NCBI RefSeq assembly: GCF_009933175.1
Contig: NZ_MAEJ01000018.1
Span: 1 to 57,482 of the forward strand
DNA: 57,482 nucleotides
From: Candidatus Enterococcus huntleyi
GTDB taxonomy: Bacteria > Bacillota > Bacilli > Lactobacillales > Enterococcaceae
Reading direction: 5' to 3'
Below are positions 29,701 to 39,705 of this stretch, piece by piece. A program made the position numbers and the translations under genes. The stretch's first letter is position 1; every line of letters begins with the position of its first letter. The notes below the pieces were generated by a model, which did no database searches, was not told the origin of the DNA, and worked only from the letters and a program-made list of their open reading frames with translations.

Positions 29701-30348
29701 GTGATTCAATTATTTCAGACCTATTCTGGGATGTTTTTGGAAGGCTTTAAAATAACGATATTATCAAGTCTGTTAGCCTTATTTTTCAGCTTACTTATCG
29801 GCACTCTTATGGCTATTTTCCAGCTATCGAGTAATCGAATTATTCGTGGCTTAGCTAAAGCCTATGTCGAATTTTTCAGAAATATTCCTTTACTAATTAT
29901 TGTGATGTTTTTCTATGTCGTTGTTCCTCTTTATTGGATGAGCTTTGACGGATTTCAAGCAGGAACGATTGGCTTAACCATCTATACTTCGGCTTTTATA
30001 GCTGAAACGGTTCGTTCAGGTATTCAAACTGTGCCAAAAGGGCAGACGGAAGCTGGCTTATCTTCTGGCTTTACCTATTCTGAAACAATGCGTTATATTA
30101 TTTTGCCTCAAGCCTTCAAAATTGTGGTGCCGCCACTAGGCAATCAATTTATTAATTTGGTTAAGAACTCTTCTATCTTGGCTATGGTTGCTGGTGTTGA
30201 CTTGATGTATCAAGGCGACTTAATTGCTAGCACCACTTTCAACACATTTGATACGTATATTATCGTGGGATTATTCTATCTAGTCATCACTTTACCGTTA
30301 TCTTATTTAATGGTCTATTTAGAAAAACGATGGGCAATTCGCTCGTAG
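29701..30348 (+). CDS. Amino acid ABC transporter permease
   Basis: 215 residues with about five membrane segments and the EAA loop (EAGLSSGFTYSETMRYIILPQAFKIVVPPLGNQ) of HisM/GlnP-type permeases. GTG start after GGAGGAGAGACA. It is paired with the next permease to form a heterodimeric channel. Confidence 0.9.
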   Translation: MIQLFQTYSGMFLEGFKITILSSLLALFFSLLIGTLMAIFQLSSNRIIRGLAKAYVEFFRNIPLLIIVMFFYVVVPLYWMSFDGFQAGTIGLTIYTSAFIAETVRSGIQTVPKGQTEAGLSSGFTYSETMRYIILPQAFKIVVPPLGNQFINLVKNSSILAMVAGVDLMYQGDLIASTTFNTFDTYIIVGLFYLVITLPLSYLMVYLEKRWAIRS

Positions 30349-30363
30349 AAAGGAGATTCCTCT

Positions 30364-31020
30364 ATGGATTTCACTCAAGCATTTTCGTGGATTAATATCC
30401 GCTTTTTACTAGAAGGCCTGTTAGTTACCATTGAAGTCTCTCTAGTTTCTATTATTTTTAGTTTTATTATTGGTGGCTTAATTGGAATTATTCGTTTTAC
30501 GAAAGTTCCTTATTTTTCAAAAATTGTCGGCATAATCACGGACGTCATCAGAAATTTACCGTTGCTACTGATCATTTTCTTTGCTTACTTTGCCTTACCA
30601 CAGGTGGGTATTCGCTTAAGTATTTTTTGGTCGGCTGTCGCAGCCTTGACTATTTTTGAGTCGGCGATGTTATCTGAAATTTTCCGTGCAGGATTGAATG
30701 CTGTACCGAAGGGTCAAATGGAAGCCGGCTTATCAACAGGCTTATCGTATAGTCAAACGATGGCAACGATTGTTTTTCCTCAAGCATTTAAATCAATGAC
30801 ACCAGCGATTGTTAGTCAGCTAATCTCCTTAATTAAGGATACCTCTTTAGCAGTCATTATTTCTTTACCTGAACTTACCCATAATGCAAAAATTATTTAT
30901 GGGCAAAACTCAAATTACGTAATTCCTATGTTTATTGCGATGACTTTCTTCTATTTTGTTGTCTGTTACTTGTTGTCATTACTTTCTAAATATCTAGAAT
31001 CTAGACAATACAATTACTAG
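30364..31020 (+). CDS. Amino acid ABC transporter permease (second subunit)
   Basis: 218 residues, homologous to the preceding permease: EAGLSTGLSYSQTMATIVFPQAFKSMTPAIVSQ is its EAA loop. AAAGGAGATT precedes the ATG. It is the last gene of the importer operon. Confidence 0.9.
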   Translation: MDFTQAFSWINIRFLLEGLLVTIEVSLVSIIFSFIIGGLIGIIRFTKVPYFSKIVGIITDVIRNLPLLLIIFFAYFALPQVGIRLSIFWSAVAALTIFESAMLSEIFRAGLNAVPKGQMEAGLSTGLSYSQTMATIVFPQAFKSMTPAIVSQLISLIKDTSLAVIISLPELTHNAKIIYGQNSNYVIPMFIAMTFFYFVVCYLLSLLSKYLESRQYNY

Positions 31021-31085
31021 TAGAAACAAAGAGTGAACAAAGCTAGCTGAAAAACGGTTCAGGTAGCTTATCTAAATAAAAAATA

Positions 31086-31165
31086 AATGACGGTCCATTG
31101 AAGATCACTTAGTGTTAGGCATTTCTAACAGCAAGGATTCTTCGAATGAACCGTCATTATTTTAT
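31086..31165. terminator. Hairpin between convergent genes (bidirectional terminator)
   Basis: AATGACGGTCCATTGAAGA (from 31086) pairs imperfectly with TCTTCGAATGAACCGTCATT (to 31158), then ATTTTAT. It separates the importer operon from a small convergent gene. Confidence 0.6.
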
Positions 31166-31187
31166 CTACTTGAAGCTTGCAGATATT

Positions 31188-31406
31188 TTAACTTGGTGGG
31201 AAATTAGACCCGCCATTTTTTGGTGGAATTGGCGGAATCAACTCACTAATCGTTTCTTTATCTTTGGCCTCTTCTGGCACATCATCGTTTTCAGGATGAT
31301 CCAGATTCAATTCTTTTTCAACCTCATCTAACTCTTCAAATTTTTTACCATGTTTGGTTTCTTTTGCAATGTCAGCGAGTTTTTTATCAAAGTCTTTATC
31401 AGGCAT
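31188..31406 (-). CDS. Small acidic hydrophilic protein, 72 aa
   Basis: It begins MPDKDFDKKLADIAKETKHG and ends ELIPPIPPKNGGSNFPPS. GAGGAGG lies 8 nt before the ATG. It is highly charged with a Pro/Gly-rich tail and no membrane segment, and is likely partly disordered. The function is unknown. Confidence 0.7.
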   Translation of the reverse strand: MPDKDFDKKLADIAKETKHGKKFEELDEVEKELNLDHPENDDVPEEAKDKETISELIPPIPPKNGGSNFPPS

Positions 31407-31580
31407 AACAAATTCCTCCTCTCATTTATACTTAGGATAGCATGCTTATGGAAAAGCATAAAATGAAACGCTTCCTTAAATTTTTCTAAAGAAAAGAAAA
31501 CTTGAAAAATATCAATAAAAAGGGGACAATGGAGACTGTAAACTATTTGTTTTTCATTTCCTAATAAAGGATGGATAAAT

Positions 31581-32408
31581 TTGTATAATAAACAACCTAT
31601 TGGCTTTATAGATTCCGGTGTAGGTGGCTTAACAGTTGTAAAAGAAGCGTTAAAACAACTGCCTAATGAAAATATACTTTATGTCGGCGACACGGCGCGT
31701 TGCCCTTATGGCCCGCGTCCAGCGGAACAAGTCATTGACTATACATGGGAGATGACACGCTATCTACTGGCAAGGGATATTAAGATGCTGGTAATTGCCT
31801 GCAATACGGCTACAGCGGTCGCGCTAGAGGAAATTAAAGCGGCTTTATCAATTCCAGTTGTAGGTGTTATTCTACCTGGGACGAGAGCGGCATTAAAAAC
31901 AACTAAAAATAACAAGATTGGGATTATTGGAACAGTTGGCACAATCAATAGTGGGTCTTATGAAGCGGCTTTAAAACAAAAAGCTCCTCAGACGACACTA
32001 GCTAGTTTGGCCTGTCCTAAATTTGTTCCAATCGTCGAAAGTAATGAATATTATTCTTCCGTGGCTAAGAAAATTGTCGCTGAGACCTTGCAACCATTGA
32101 AGCATAAACAGCTAGACACACTGATTTTAGGTTGCACTCATTACCCGTTGCTACGTCCGATAATTCAAAATGTGATGGGCCATAGTGTGACATTGATTGA
32201 TTCAGGTGCTGAAACAGTTGGAGAGGTTAGTATGCTTTTAGACTACTTTTCCATTGCCAATGCGCCACAAACAGCTGAACAAAAAATATGTGAATTTTAC
32301 ACAACAGGTTCAGCAAATATGTTTGAAAAAATAGCAGATAGCTGGCTGAATTTAACTGAATTATCAGTCACTCATATAGACTTAGGAGGAAACATTCATG
32401 CGTCATGA
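31581..32408 (+). CDS. murI: Glutamate racemase
   Basis: 275 residues from a TTG start (AAAGGA 9 nt upstream). Catalytic Cys motifs: FIDSGVGG, then VIACNTATA (first Cys) and LGCTHYPLL (second Cys), with GDTARCPYG between. It makes D-glutamate for peptidoglycan. It overlaps the next gene by 11 bp, forming an operon with RNase PH-RdgB and a YfcE-type phosphoesterase. Confidence 0.95.
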   Translation: MYNKQPIGFIDSGVGGLTVVKEALKQLPNENILYVGDTARCPYGPRPAEQVIDYTWEMTRYLLARDIKMLVIACNTATAVALEEIKAALSIPVVGVILPGTRAALKTTKNNKIGIIGTVGTINSGSYEAALKQKAPQTTLASLACPKFVPIVESNEYYSSVAKKIVAETLQPLKHKQLDTLILGCTHYPLLRPIIQNVMGHSVTLIDSGAETVGEVSMLLDYFSIANAPQTAEQKICEFYTTGSANMFEKIADSWLNLTELSVTHIDLGGNIHAS

Positions 32409-33735
32409 TCGAAGAACAGAACGAGAATTACGAAAAATAGCTATCCAAACAAACGTTTTTAAACATCCAGAAGGTTCAGTCTTGATTTCATTTGGTGATA
32501 CACAAGTCATTTGTTCAGCAACGATTGAAGATTCTGTACCACCTTTCTTGCGCGGTGAAGGAAAAGGCTGGGTGACAGCTGAATACAGTATGCTCCCTCG
32601 TGCGACGAATACAAGAAATCGCCGAGAGAGCGCTAAAGGCAAAGTTACTGGTCGAACGATGGAAATCCAACGACTAATTGGTCGTGCGCTGCGTGCGGTG
32701 ATTGATTTAGAAAAGTTGGGTGAACGCAGCATCATCGTCGATTGTGACGTAATCCAAGCGGATGGTGGCACCCGAACGGCTAGTATTACTGGCGGATTTG
32801 TCGCATTACGTTTAGCGATTAATCATCTTCTACAAAAGAAAGAATTAGAAGAGGATCCAATTAAAGAACATTTAGCCGCAATCAGTGTCGGAATTTTGCC
32901 TGATGGATCGTGCGTAGCTGATTTAGATTATGTCGAAGATTCTTCTGCATTCGTGGATATGAATCTAGTGATGACTGAATCTGGGCAATTCGTCGAAATC
33001 CAAGGAACTGGCGAGGAAGCAACCTTTGATGGCGATCAATTAAATAGCATGTTGTCTTATGGCAAACGAGCAATTGAAGATTTGATTGCTTATCAAAAAG
33101 AAGCGTTACTGGATGCAGAGTCATTGTTGGTCGAACCAACAGAAAATACCATCGTCATTGCTACACGAAATCCTGGGAAAGCTAAAGAATTTGAGGCGCT
33201 CTTTGCGACTTCAGGCTATGCTGTCAAAACACTTTTGGACTATCCAGAGTTACCAGATGTGGAAGAAACAGGCAAAACATTTGAAGAGAATGCTCGTCTG
33301 AAGGCGGAAACGATTGCGCAGATTCTCCAACAACCTGTGTTGGCAGATGATTCAGGCTTAAAAGTTGATGCTTTAGGTGGGATGCCAGGTATTTATTCGG
33401 CTCGATTTGCCGGAGAACCGACTAGTGATGCAGCAAATAACGCAAAACTTCTCCATGAATTAACAGATGTAACGGACAGACAAGCCCAATTTCACTGTAC
33501 ATTGGTTTTTGCTGCTCCACAAAAAGAAAGTCTGGTTGTTGAAGCGGAGTGGCCAGGCACGATTGGTCGAATCCCTCGTGGTGAGAATGGCTTTGGCTAT
33601 GATCCGTTATTTATAGTTGATGGATTAGAAAAAACATCAGCTGAACTTGATTCGGCTGAAAAAAATAAGCTTAGTCATCGTGGCCAAGCACTAGAAAAAT
33701 TGAAAAAAGAATGGCAAACATGGTTGGAGGGGTAA
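32398..33735 (+). CDS. rph-rdgB: RNase PH fused to RdgB/HAM1 non-canonical purine NTP pyrophosphatase
   Basis: 445 residues. Residues 1 to about 243 are RNase PH ([57 protein letters not shown]). From about 250 there is a complete RdgB domain ([61 protein letters not shown]). Known roles are 3' trimming of tRNA and removal of (d)ITP/XTP. One frame encodes both without a stop. Comparable fusions are known in some Lactobacillales, to my recollection. Confidence 0.93.
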   Translation: MRHDRRTERELRKIAIQTNVFKHPEGSVLISFGDTQVICSATIEDSVPPFLRGEGKGWVTAEYSMLPRATNTRNRRESAKGKVTGRTMEIQRLIGRALRAVIDLEKLGERSIIVDCDVIQADGGTRTASITGGFVALRLAINHLLQKKELEEDPIKEHLAAISVGILPDGSCVADLDYVEDSSAFVDMNLVMTESGQFVEIQGTGEEATFDGDQLNSMLSYGKRAIEDLIAYQKEALLDAESLLVEPTENTIVIATRNPGKAKEFEALFATSGYAVKTLLDYPELPDVEETGKTFEENARLKAETIAQILQQPVLADDSGLKVDALGGMPGIYSARFAGEPTSDAANNAKLLHELTDVTDRQAQFHCTLVFAAPQKESLVVEAEWPGTIGRIPRGENGFGYDPLFIVDGLEKTSAELDSAEKNKLSHRGQALEKLKKEWQTWLEG

Positions 33736-33738
33736 AAA

Positions 33739-34251
33739 ATGAAATATTTAGTAGTAAGTGATAATCATGGCGATCGTCAAATTCTTGTTGAATTGGCGGA
33801 TCGCTACAAAGGACAGATGGACTACTTTTTCCATTGTGGTGATTCGGAGCTTGAAGGTAATGACAAATTGTGGGATACATTTATCGTGGTTCGCGGCAAT
33901 TGCGATTACGGCGGTGACTTTTTAGAGCGTCAAACAATTAGCACCCAACAAGATATTGTCTATATCACACATGGTCATCTATCTAATGTTCGCTTTGGCT
34001 TGACTCAGCTGGCACTGGAAGCAAAGGAAGCCCAAGCAACAATCAGCTTATTTGGTCACACACACCAAATCGGCTGTGAAGTCGTTGACAACACACTTTA
34101 TTTGAATCCTGGTAGCATCTCGCAACCTCGTGGACCTATTCAAATCCCTTCTTACGCAGTGATTGATAGTACGCCAAATGCCTTTGATGTACAATATTAT
34201 AATCGGGCCCATCATCCAGTAGAAGAGCTCCATTTTACTTTTCCAAAATGA
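33739..34251 (+). CDS. YfcE/MJ0936-family metallophosphoesterase
   Basis: 170 residues. Metal ligands: SDNHGD (residues 7-12), CGDSELEG, VRGNCDYG, ITHGH and FGHTHQIG, with NPGSISQPRG near the end. It is the short cytosolic calcineurin-like phosphodiesterase type. It starts 3 bp after rph-rdgB, the third gene of that operon. The substrate is unknown. It is a core-genome relative of the metallophosphatases in the island further right. Confidence 0.92.
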   Translation: MKYLVVSDNHGDRQILVELADRYKGQMDYFFHCGDSELEGNDKLWDTFIVVRGNCDYGGDFLERQTISTQQDIVYITHGHLSNVRFGLTQLALEAKEAQATISLFGHTHQIGCEVVDNTLYLNPGSISQPRGPIQIPSYAVIDSTPNAFDVQYYNRAHHPVEELHFTFPK

Positions 34252-34497
34252 ATCGCTTAACTAATCTGTTTGTTAACAATCGGTTCATAAATGCATGGTA
34301 TAACAAGGTGAATGTTTTCTTTGTAAATCAATAGGATATAAGCTAGTGATGACTCATTGATGTACTGAAAAAGCCGAATGGGAAGTGACTACACGAATAA
34401 ATGGTGATACTTTTTTCCTATTTTCATTACAAAACATTCATTATTTATAGGTAAAATAGATTTGTTGATTGAAATTTAAATGGAGGCGAGCAATCGT
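34252..34497. other. Short intergenic region before cbpB
   Basis: No gene seen. A likely -10 (TAAAAT) lies about 35 nt upstream of the cbpB ribosome site GGAGGCGAG; the rest is AT-rich and unremarkable. Confidence 0.4.
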
Positions 34498-34995
34498 ATG
34501 ATTGGACCCACAGTAAAAGAATTATTACTAGAAAATCAAGAAACGTTTTTAATACCGGCAAATAATGTTGCCAATGTCATGGTGGAGCACCCGTTAGATC
34601 ACTGCTTATTGGTGTTATCCAAAGTTGGCTACAGTAAAATTCCCGTGTTAGACAAAGAGGATCACTTAGTCGGACTGGTTAGTTTGACTGAAGTGGTGGA
34701 AAAAATGATTGATTTGAAAGAGATTAATATGGCCCACTTAAATGGCTTAGCCGTGGCTGATGTAATGGAAACTTCAGTGGCGGTTGTCACAGAGGACTGG
34801 GATTTAGAAGAAGTTCTCCATCTATTAGTAGACTTAGCGTTTCTACCCGTCGTCAATGAGGAACGTGTCTTTAAGGGGATTATTACAAGAAAAGAGATTT
34901 TAAAAGCCGTCAACCATATGGCTCATGAATTGGAACGTAAAAATATGTTATTGCCGAAAGCTAGCGCAAACTTAGAAAAACAAAAAATTGGCTAG
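34498..34995 (+). CDS. cbpB: CBS-pair protein, CbpB-like (probable c-di-AMP receptor)
   Basis: 165 residues from ATG 34498, since GGAGG at 34481-34485 is its ribosome site and lies within the longer frame. Two CBS domains: about 20-75 (PLDHCLLVLSKVGYSKIPVLD) and about 85-145 (DLEEVLHLLVDLAFLPVVNEERVFKGIITRKEI). CbpB/DarB of Listeria and Bacillus binds c-di-AMP and, without it, stimulates Rel or pyruvate carboxylase. The same role here is inferred. Confidence 0.82.
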   Translation: MIGPTVKELLLENQETFLIPANNVANVMVEHPLDHCLLVLSKVGYSKIPVLDKEDHLVGLVSLTEVVEKMIDLKEINMAHLNGLAVADVMETSVAVVTEDWDLEEVLHLLVDLAFLPVVNEERVFKGIITRKEILKAVNHMAHELERKNMLLPKASANLEKQKIG

Positions 34996-35081
34996 TTTTG
35001 AGCGATAATACTGTTCAGGGCTTCATTTTTTTGATACGCTTAATTCTATAAAAAATCTGAAGCAAAAAGGAGTTGGGATGA

Positions 35082-35783
35082 ATGGATGCCTACGAGATTA
35101 TTAATTATATTGGGAATGCCAAAAAACAAACTCCTGTCAAAGTGACTCTTAAAGGGAAGCTGAAGGAACTCACATTTCCTGAAACGATTCAGACCTTCAC
35201 GAATTGTAAAACGGGGACACTATTTGGAGATTGGTCGGTTATTAAGCCTTTCTTGGAAGAAAATAGCGCGGTGATTGTTGATTATGTCGTAGAAAATGAT
35301 ACACGTAATTCGGCGATTCCGTTATTAGATACCAAAGACATCAATGCCCGTATTGAGCCTGGCGCGATTATTCGGGATCAAGTAGAAATAGGCGATAATG
35401 CAGTCATCATGATGGGGGCAATTATCAATATTGGTGCAGTAATTGGCGAAGGCACAATGATTGATATGGGCGCTATCTTAGGTGGACGTGCAATTACTGG
35501 GAAAAACTGTCATATTGGTGCGGGAACTGTCTTAGCGGGCGTGATTGAACCACCAAGTGCAGAGCCTGTTGTGGTAGAAGATGACGTACTGATTGGCGCA
35601 AACGCTGTTGTTTTAGAAGGTGTTCGAATTGGACGAGGCGCCGTAGTTGCTGCTGGTGCAGTAGTCGTTGAAGATGTCGCACCCTATACGGTAGTAGCAG
35701 GTGTTCCTGCTAAGAAGATAAAAGAAATTGATGAACAAACCAAAGAAAAAACAACCATTCTAGATGAATTGCGTAAACTGTGA
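35082..35783 (+). CDS. dapH: Tetrahydrodipicolinate N-acetyltransferase
   Basis: 233 residues. An N-terminal DapH domain is followed by a left-handed beta-helix of hexapeptide repeats from about 95 ([59 protein letters not shown]) and ends [13 protein letters not shown]. It catalyses the acetyl-branch step of lysine/meso-DAP synthesis. The next enzyme, the N-acetyl-DAP deacetylase, lies downstream past a terminator. Confidence 0.93.
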   Translation: MDAYEIINYIGNAKKQTPVKVTLKGKLKELTFPETIQTFTNCKTGTLFGDWSVIKPFLEENSAVIVDYVVENDTRNSAIPLLDTKDINARIEPGAIIRDQVEIGDNAVIMMGAIINIGAVIGEGTMIDMGAILGGRAITGKNCHIGAGTVLAGVIEPPSAEPVVVEDDVLIGANAVVLEGVRIGRGAVVAAGAVVVEDVAPYTVVAGVPAKKIKEIDEQTKEKTTILDELRKL

Positions 35784-35845
35784 GAAGGAACCCTTCAAAA
35801 AGTTAGCTAGTTCGTTATTTAATGATGAGCTAGATGAGCGTTATC

Positions 35846-35889
35846 AAAGTGATAGGAAGCCTTTAATTTGAAGCTTTCTATCACTTTTT
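35846..35889 (+). terminator. Intrinsic terminator after dapH
   Basis: AAAGTGATAGGAAGC (35846-35860) pairs with GCTTTCTATCACTTT (35873-35887), then TTG. It separates two enzymes of the same pathway. A 60-codon frame starting at 35868 lies partly inside it and is not credible. Confidence 0.75.
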
Positions 35890-36055
35890 GTTTAAAATTA
35901 TCTATTTATTTGGTGGGATTGCGAACAATTTTGCTGAAAAAAATACAGCAATTGATTATTTCAAACAACTTGAGGATTGAGAGGAATCGATTGTTTGACT
36001 ATGCGCAACGGAAATTATTCGTTGGATGCATAAGAGAAGAGGGAGCTTAATTATA

Positions 36056-37189
36056 ATGAGTATTCAACCACGGTTAGTAGAAATTCGGCGCGCCCTACAT
36101 AAGATACCTGAGATTGGGCTACATGAAGTGAAAACATCTGAATTTTTACTGACGCAAATTGATTTATTACAAAAAGAGTATATCGAGGTTCGGAAATGGC
36201 AGACAGGTATTCTAGTCTACGTCAAAGGGTTCCAACCAACTAAGACAATCGGCTGGCGCACAGATATCGATGGGTTGCCGATAAAAGAACTTGTTAAAAG
36301 TTCTTTTACATCAAAACATGAAGGGTTTATGCATGCCTGTGGACACGATTTTCACATGACGATTGCCTTAGGTCTTTTAGAAAACTTAAGTGCAGTCCAA
36401 CCTAAAAATAATTTTTTGTTTCTATTTCAACCAGCTGAAGAAAATGATGCAGGGGGCATGCTCATGTATAATGATGGGGCTTTCGGTGACTGGTTGCCTG
36501 ATGAATTTTACGGCCTACATGTAGCACCTGAATTACCAGTTGGGACGATTAGTACACGCAGTGGGACTTTATTTGCTGGAACCTGTGAAGTTCGCATTAC
36601 ACTTAGAGGAACCAGCGGTCATGCAGCGTTTCCTCATTTGGCTAATGACATGATTGTCGCAGCAACACAGCTGGTTCAACAGGCACAAACGATTATAAGT
36701 CGCAGTGTCGATCCTATTCAAGGTGGCGTAATTACTTTTGGGAGTTTTCACGCAGGACAAACGAACAATGTGATTGCCGGGGAAGCTGAATTATTTGGCA
36801 CGATTCGTTCATTGACACAAGAAGTGAATGAGTTGACGCAAAAAAGACTTAGAGAGATTGTTCAGGGAATCGAAAAGTCTTTTCAATGTGATATCGAGTT
36901 ATCGCTTGAGCAAAAAGGCTATTTACCAGTTAACAATAATCCACGAACGACTCAACGATTTATTGAGTTCATGGAAAATCAGCCACTAGTGCAATTCAAA
37001 GAAGCCCAATCAGCCATGACTGGCGAAGATTTTGGTTTTTTATTAAGCAAGGTTCCAGGGACCATGTTTTGGTTAGGGGTAGATAGTCCATATGGCTTGC
37101 ATCATCCTCAATTTGACCCGAATGAAGCTGCTTTAGTACACGGAGTAACTATCCTCAGTGATTTCTTTAAAGAAATCGATAACGATTAA
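36056..37189 (+). CDS. N-acetyldiaminopimelate deacetylase (M20 amidohydrolase)
   Basis: 377 residues from ATG 36056 (GAGGGAG upstream). M20 metal-site motifs: [44 protein letters not shown] and the late GEDFGFLL and H-P-Q-F. A dimerisation insert lies at about 175-285. It is the lysine/DAP-pathway type by its size and by its location beside dapH. A general aminoacylase is the alternative. Confidence 0.88.
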   Translation: MSIQPRLVEIRRALHKIPEIGLHEVKTSEFLLTQIDLLQKEYIEVRKWQTGILVYVKGFQPTKTIGWRTDIDGLPIKELVKSSFTSKHEGFMHACGHDFHMTIALGLLENLSAVQPKNNFLFLFQPAEENDAGGMLMYNDGAFGDWLPDEFYGLHVAPELPVGTISTRSGTLFAGTCEVRITLRGTSGHAAFPHLANDMIVAATQLVQQAQTIISRSVDPIQGGVITFGSFHAGQTNNVIAGEAELFGTIRSLTQEVNELTQKRLREIVQGIEKSFQCDIELSLEQKGYLPVNNNPRTTQRFIEFMENQPLVQFKEAQSAMTGEDFGFLLSKVPGTMFWLGVDSPYGLHHPQFDPNEAALVHGVTILSDFFKEIDND

Positions 37190-37224
37190 AAAAATCGAAT
37201 AATTGTTATTTAATTATAAATCTC

Positions 37225-37271
37225 AAAAAAAGCCAAGGATGTATGTATAATCACATCCTTGGCTTTTTTCT
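37225..37271. terminator. Perfect bidirectional terminator
   Basis: AGCCAAGGATGT (37231-37242) pairs with ACATCCTTGGCT (37253-37264), flanked by A and T runs that extend the stem. It serves the rightward deacetylase and leftward mscS. Confidence 0.92.
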
Positions 37272-37310
37272 ACTCTATTATTTACAGGTCAGATTGAGCC
37301 TTGTCCAGTT

Positions 37311-38231
37311 TTAGACGGTCACGATCGGTGTATTCGGAATTGAAAAACCAGCTTCGGCGAGTTCTTTGACATAAGTCGTAAGGAATTCTTCTTTAATGCT
37401 GGCTTGTTGACCATTTAGCACGTACATAGTAGTACGTACGGCGAAATTTGCATTGCCTAAATCAACCATCCCAAAAAGAGTCGGTCCCGTCTGAATCTCT
37501 TCGGCGTAGACTGTTGCGAGCCGTTGATTGACTGACTCGATAACCTCACGGATTTTTTCATAACCTTCATCAGGTAAGATACGCACATCCACAACGACTT
37601 GCATATTTGCCCGAGACAGATTACTGATAGTAGTAATATTTCGATTCGGGATAAAGTGGAGCGTGCCATCGATTGATTGTAGCTGAATCGTTCGAATACC
37701 AACGGAAACAACTTTTCCTTCAATACTCAAATTAACCAGACGAATGTAGTCACCTACGTCAATCTGTTGTTCCATGATAATGAAGAATCCGGTAATGATA
37801 TCATTCATAAAGCCTTGTGCACCTAGCCCAATAGCTAAACCGGCAATCCCAGCACCAGCTAGCAGTGAACCAACCGGAACGCCAATAATCGAAAGGATTG
37901 AGTAGATTAAAAAGAAGACGAGCATATAGGCATAGACGTTATCTAATAGGGTATGAATAGTACTTAGTCTATTTTCACTAAGATGAGCTTTCTTCTGATA
38001 ACGACTATATAATTTGTTAATAAAGTACTTGCCTAGTCGACTTAATATACCAAATAAAATGAGGATTAAGACTAAGTAGATGACTTTTTCGATTAAAATG
38101 GAAGCGACCCGATCCCAATCAATCGTTGCCCAAAAACGCTGAAAAGCATTTAACTTTTCGGTGGTCTGTTCAACAATTGTTTCAGCGGTTGAGTCGGTAG
38201 TTGCTTGTGTAGCTAATAGCGTGTAAAACAT
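37311..38231 (-). CDS. mscS: Small-conductance mechanosensitive channel (MscS family)
   Basis: 306 residues. N-terminal membrane segments (about 45-70, 95-125) precede the pore helix GAGIAGLAIGLGAQGFMNDIITGFFIIMEQQIDVGDYI (about 130-170). The cytosolic beta domain with PNRNITTISNLSR and a C-terminal alpha/beta domain follow. It releases solutes on hypo-osmotic shock. It is the YkuT/YggB-like short form. Confidence 0.93.
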   Translation of the reverse strand: MFYTLLATQATTDSTAETIVEQTTEKLNAFQRFWATIDWDRVASILIEKVIYLVLILILFGILSRLGKYFINKLYSRYQKKAHLSENRLSTIHTLLDNVYAYMLVFFLIYSILSIIGVPVGSLLAGAGIAGLAIGLGAQGFMNDIITGFFIIMEQQIDVGDYIRLVNLSIEGKVVSVGIRTIQLQSIDGTLHFIPNRNITTISNLSRANMQVVVDVRILPDEGYEKIREVIESVNQRLATVYAEEIQTGPTLFGMVDLGNANFAVRTTMYVLNGQQASIKEEFLTTYVKELAEAGFSIPNTPIVTV

Positions 38232-38572
38232 AAAAAAATCGCACCTTTCAAAGAGTAATTAACTATAGTTTACCAGTTTGATAACCAAAAAGAAAATTTC
38301 CCATTTGTAGGTGAGCAGAGTTTAAACCTAAACTAGCGTTCTTGTATAAAAGAGACGAACTATTCTGGAAGACTCATTGTTAGAAAATCTTCAGAAGCGG
38401 GATGTATTAGGGAAATGATAGACTTGCTTCAGTCAGAAAAACACTGGATAATAGGAGAGAAAAAGATGAAAAAAGGCATGAAAAAAATTAAAAGAAATTT
38501 ATGAAAATATAATGACATTTTTCTCATAAAGTGGTAAACTAAGCAGAAATATTAGAAATAGGAGGAATGTTT
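38232..38572. promoter_or_regulatory. mscS/ilvE divergent intergenic region with the ilvE promoter
   Basis: The ilvE promoter is ATGACA (38512-38517), 17 bp, TAAACT (38535-38540). Upstream, ATG 38466 behind GGAGAGAAAAAG opens a 12-codon Lys-rich frame (MKKGMKKIKRNL). It lies before the promoter, so it is not an ilvE attenuator peptide from that start site. Nothing else is recognised. Confidence 0.55.
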
Positions 38573-39586
38573 ATGAAAATTGATTGGGATAATTTAGGTT
38601 TCTCATACATGAAGACACCCTTTCGTTACGTGTCACGATGGAAAGATGGAAAATGGGATGAGGGTGCTTTAACAGAAGAAAACACCATTACACTTCATGA
38701 AGGTTCTTCAGCGTTACATTACGGACAACAATGTTTTGAAGGTTTGAAAGCTTACCGCAGAAAAGACGGTGGGATTAATCTGTTTAGAACTGACCAAAAT
38801 AGTCAAAGAATGAATAGAAGTGCTGCGCGCCTAATGATGCCAGCAATTCCTGAAGACAAGTTTATTGATGCAGTCAAACAAGTAGTTTTAGCGAATGAAG
38901 AATTTGTTCCCCCTTATGAAAGTGGCGGTACATTGTACTTACGCCCTCTACTGATTGGTGTGGGTGAGGGAATTGGAGTTAAACCAGCTCCAGAATATAT
39001 TTTCACCGTTTTCTGTATGCCAGTAGGAGCCTATTTCAAAGGTGGCTTAACACCGACTAACTTTGTGGTTTCTGATTACGACCGTGCTGCACCATTCGGG
39101 ACAGGTGCCGTGAAAGTTGGCGGAAACTATGCAGCTAGCTTACAGCCAGGGCATGAAGCACATGAGAAGAACTTTTCAGATTGTATCTATCTTGATCCTG
39201 CAACACATACAAAAATTGAAGAGGTGGGCTCAGCAAACTTCTTTGGAATTACCAAAGATGGCAAATTCATCACGCCAGTATCGCCATCCATTCTACCAAG
39301 TATTACTAAATATTCGTTACTTTATTTGGCAAAAGAGCGCTTAGGCTTAGTGGCTGAGGAAAGTGATGTTCGTTTGGATGAATTGGATAAATTTTCTGAA
39401 GCAGGTGCCTGTGGGACAGCAGCAGTCATTTCTCCAATCGGTGGGATTCAAAATAAAGATGATTTCCATGTCTTTTACAGTGAAACAGAAGTGGGACCTG
39501 TAACGCAACAATTGTATAAAGAATTAACAGGCATTCAATTTGGTGATGTTGAGGCGCCAGAAGGCTGGATAATCAAAGTCAGCTAA
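38573..39586 (+). CDS. ilvE: Branched-chain amino acid aminotransferase
   Basis: 337 residues from ATG 38573, 7 nt after GGAGGAA (an ATG at 38567 is too close to it). Class IV PLP-aminotransferase motifs: HYGQQCFEGLKAYRR, GTLYLRPLLIGVG, the PLP-Lys region GTGAVKVGGNYAASLQPG and EVGSANFFGI. The late EAGACGTAAVISPI loop matches the BCAT II type. It interconverts Leu/Ile/Val and their keto acids. It stands alone. Confidence 0.95.
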   Translation: MKIDWDNLGFSYMKTPFRYVSRWKDGKWDEGALTEENTITLHEGSSALHYGQQCFEGLKAYRRKDGGINLFRTDQNSQRMNRSAARLMMPAIPEDKFIDAVKQVVLANEEFVPPYESGGTLYLRPLLIGVGEGIGVKPAPEYIFTVFCMPVGAYFKGGLTPTNFVVSDYDRAAPFGTGAVKVGGNYAASLQPGHEAHEKNFSDCIYLDPATHTKIEEVGSANFFGITKDGKFITPVSPSILPSITKYSLLYLAKERLGLVAEESDVRLDELDKFSEAGACGTAAVISPIGGIQNKDDFHVFYSETEVGPVTQQLYKELTGIQFGDVEAPEGWIIKVS

Positions 39587-39638
39587 TTTTTTGACTAGCT
39601 ATAGAAATTATTGCAAAAATGTCATTTAACTAAAAAAG

Positions 39639-39675
39639 AAAGGAGGGACGACAATTTGTCATTCCTCCTTTTTTG
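39639..39675. terminator. Bidirectional intrinsic terminator between ilvE and fabI
   Basis: AAAGGAGG (39639-39646) pairs with CCTCCTTT (39664-39671), with an inner GACAA/TTGTC stem, flanked by A and T runs. Confidence 0.88.
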
Positions 39676-39705
39676 AGTACTATTCTATTGATACATCTAA
39701 CTGAA

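Noticed and set aside
35868-36050. 60-aa frame between dapH and the deacetylase gene
   Set aside because: It begins inside the dapH terminator stem and has no ribosome site.
38466-38504. 12-codon MKKGMKKIKRNL frame as an ilvE attenuator peptide
   Set aside because: It lies upstream of the ilvE promoter, has only one Leu and one Ile codon, and no attenuator hairpin follows.
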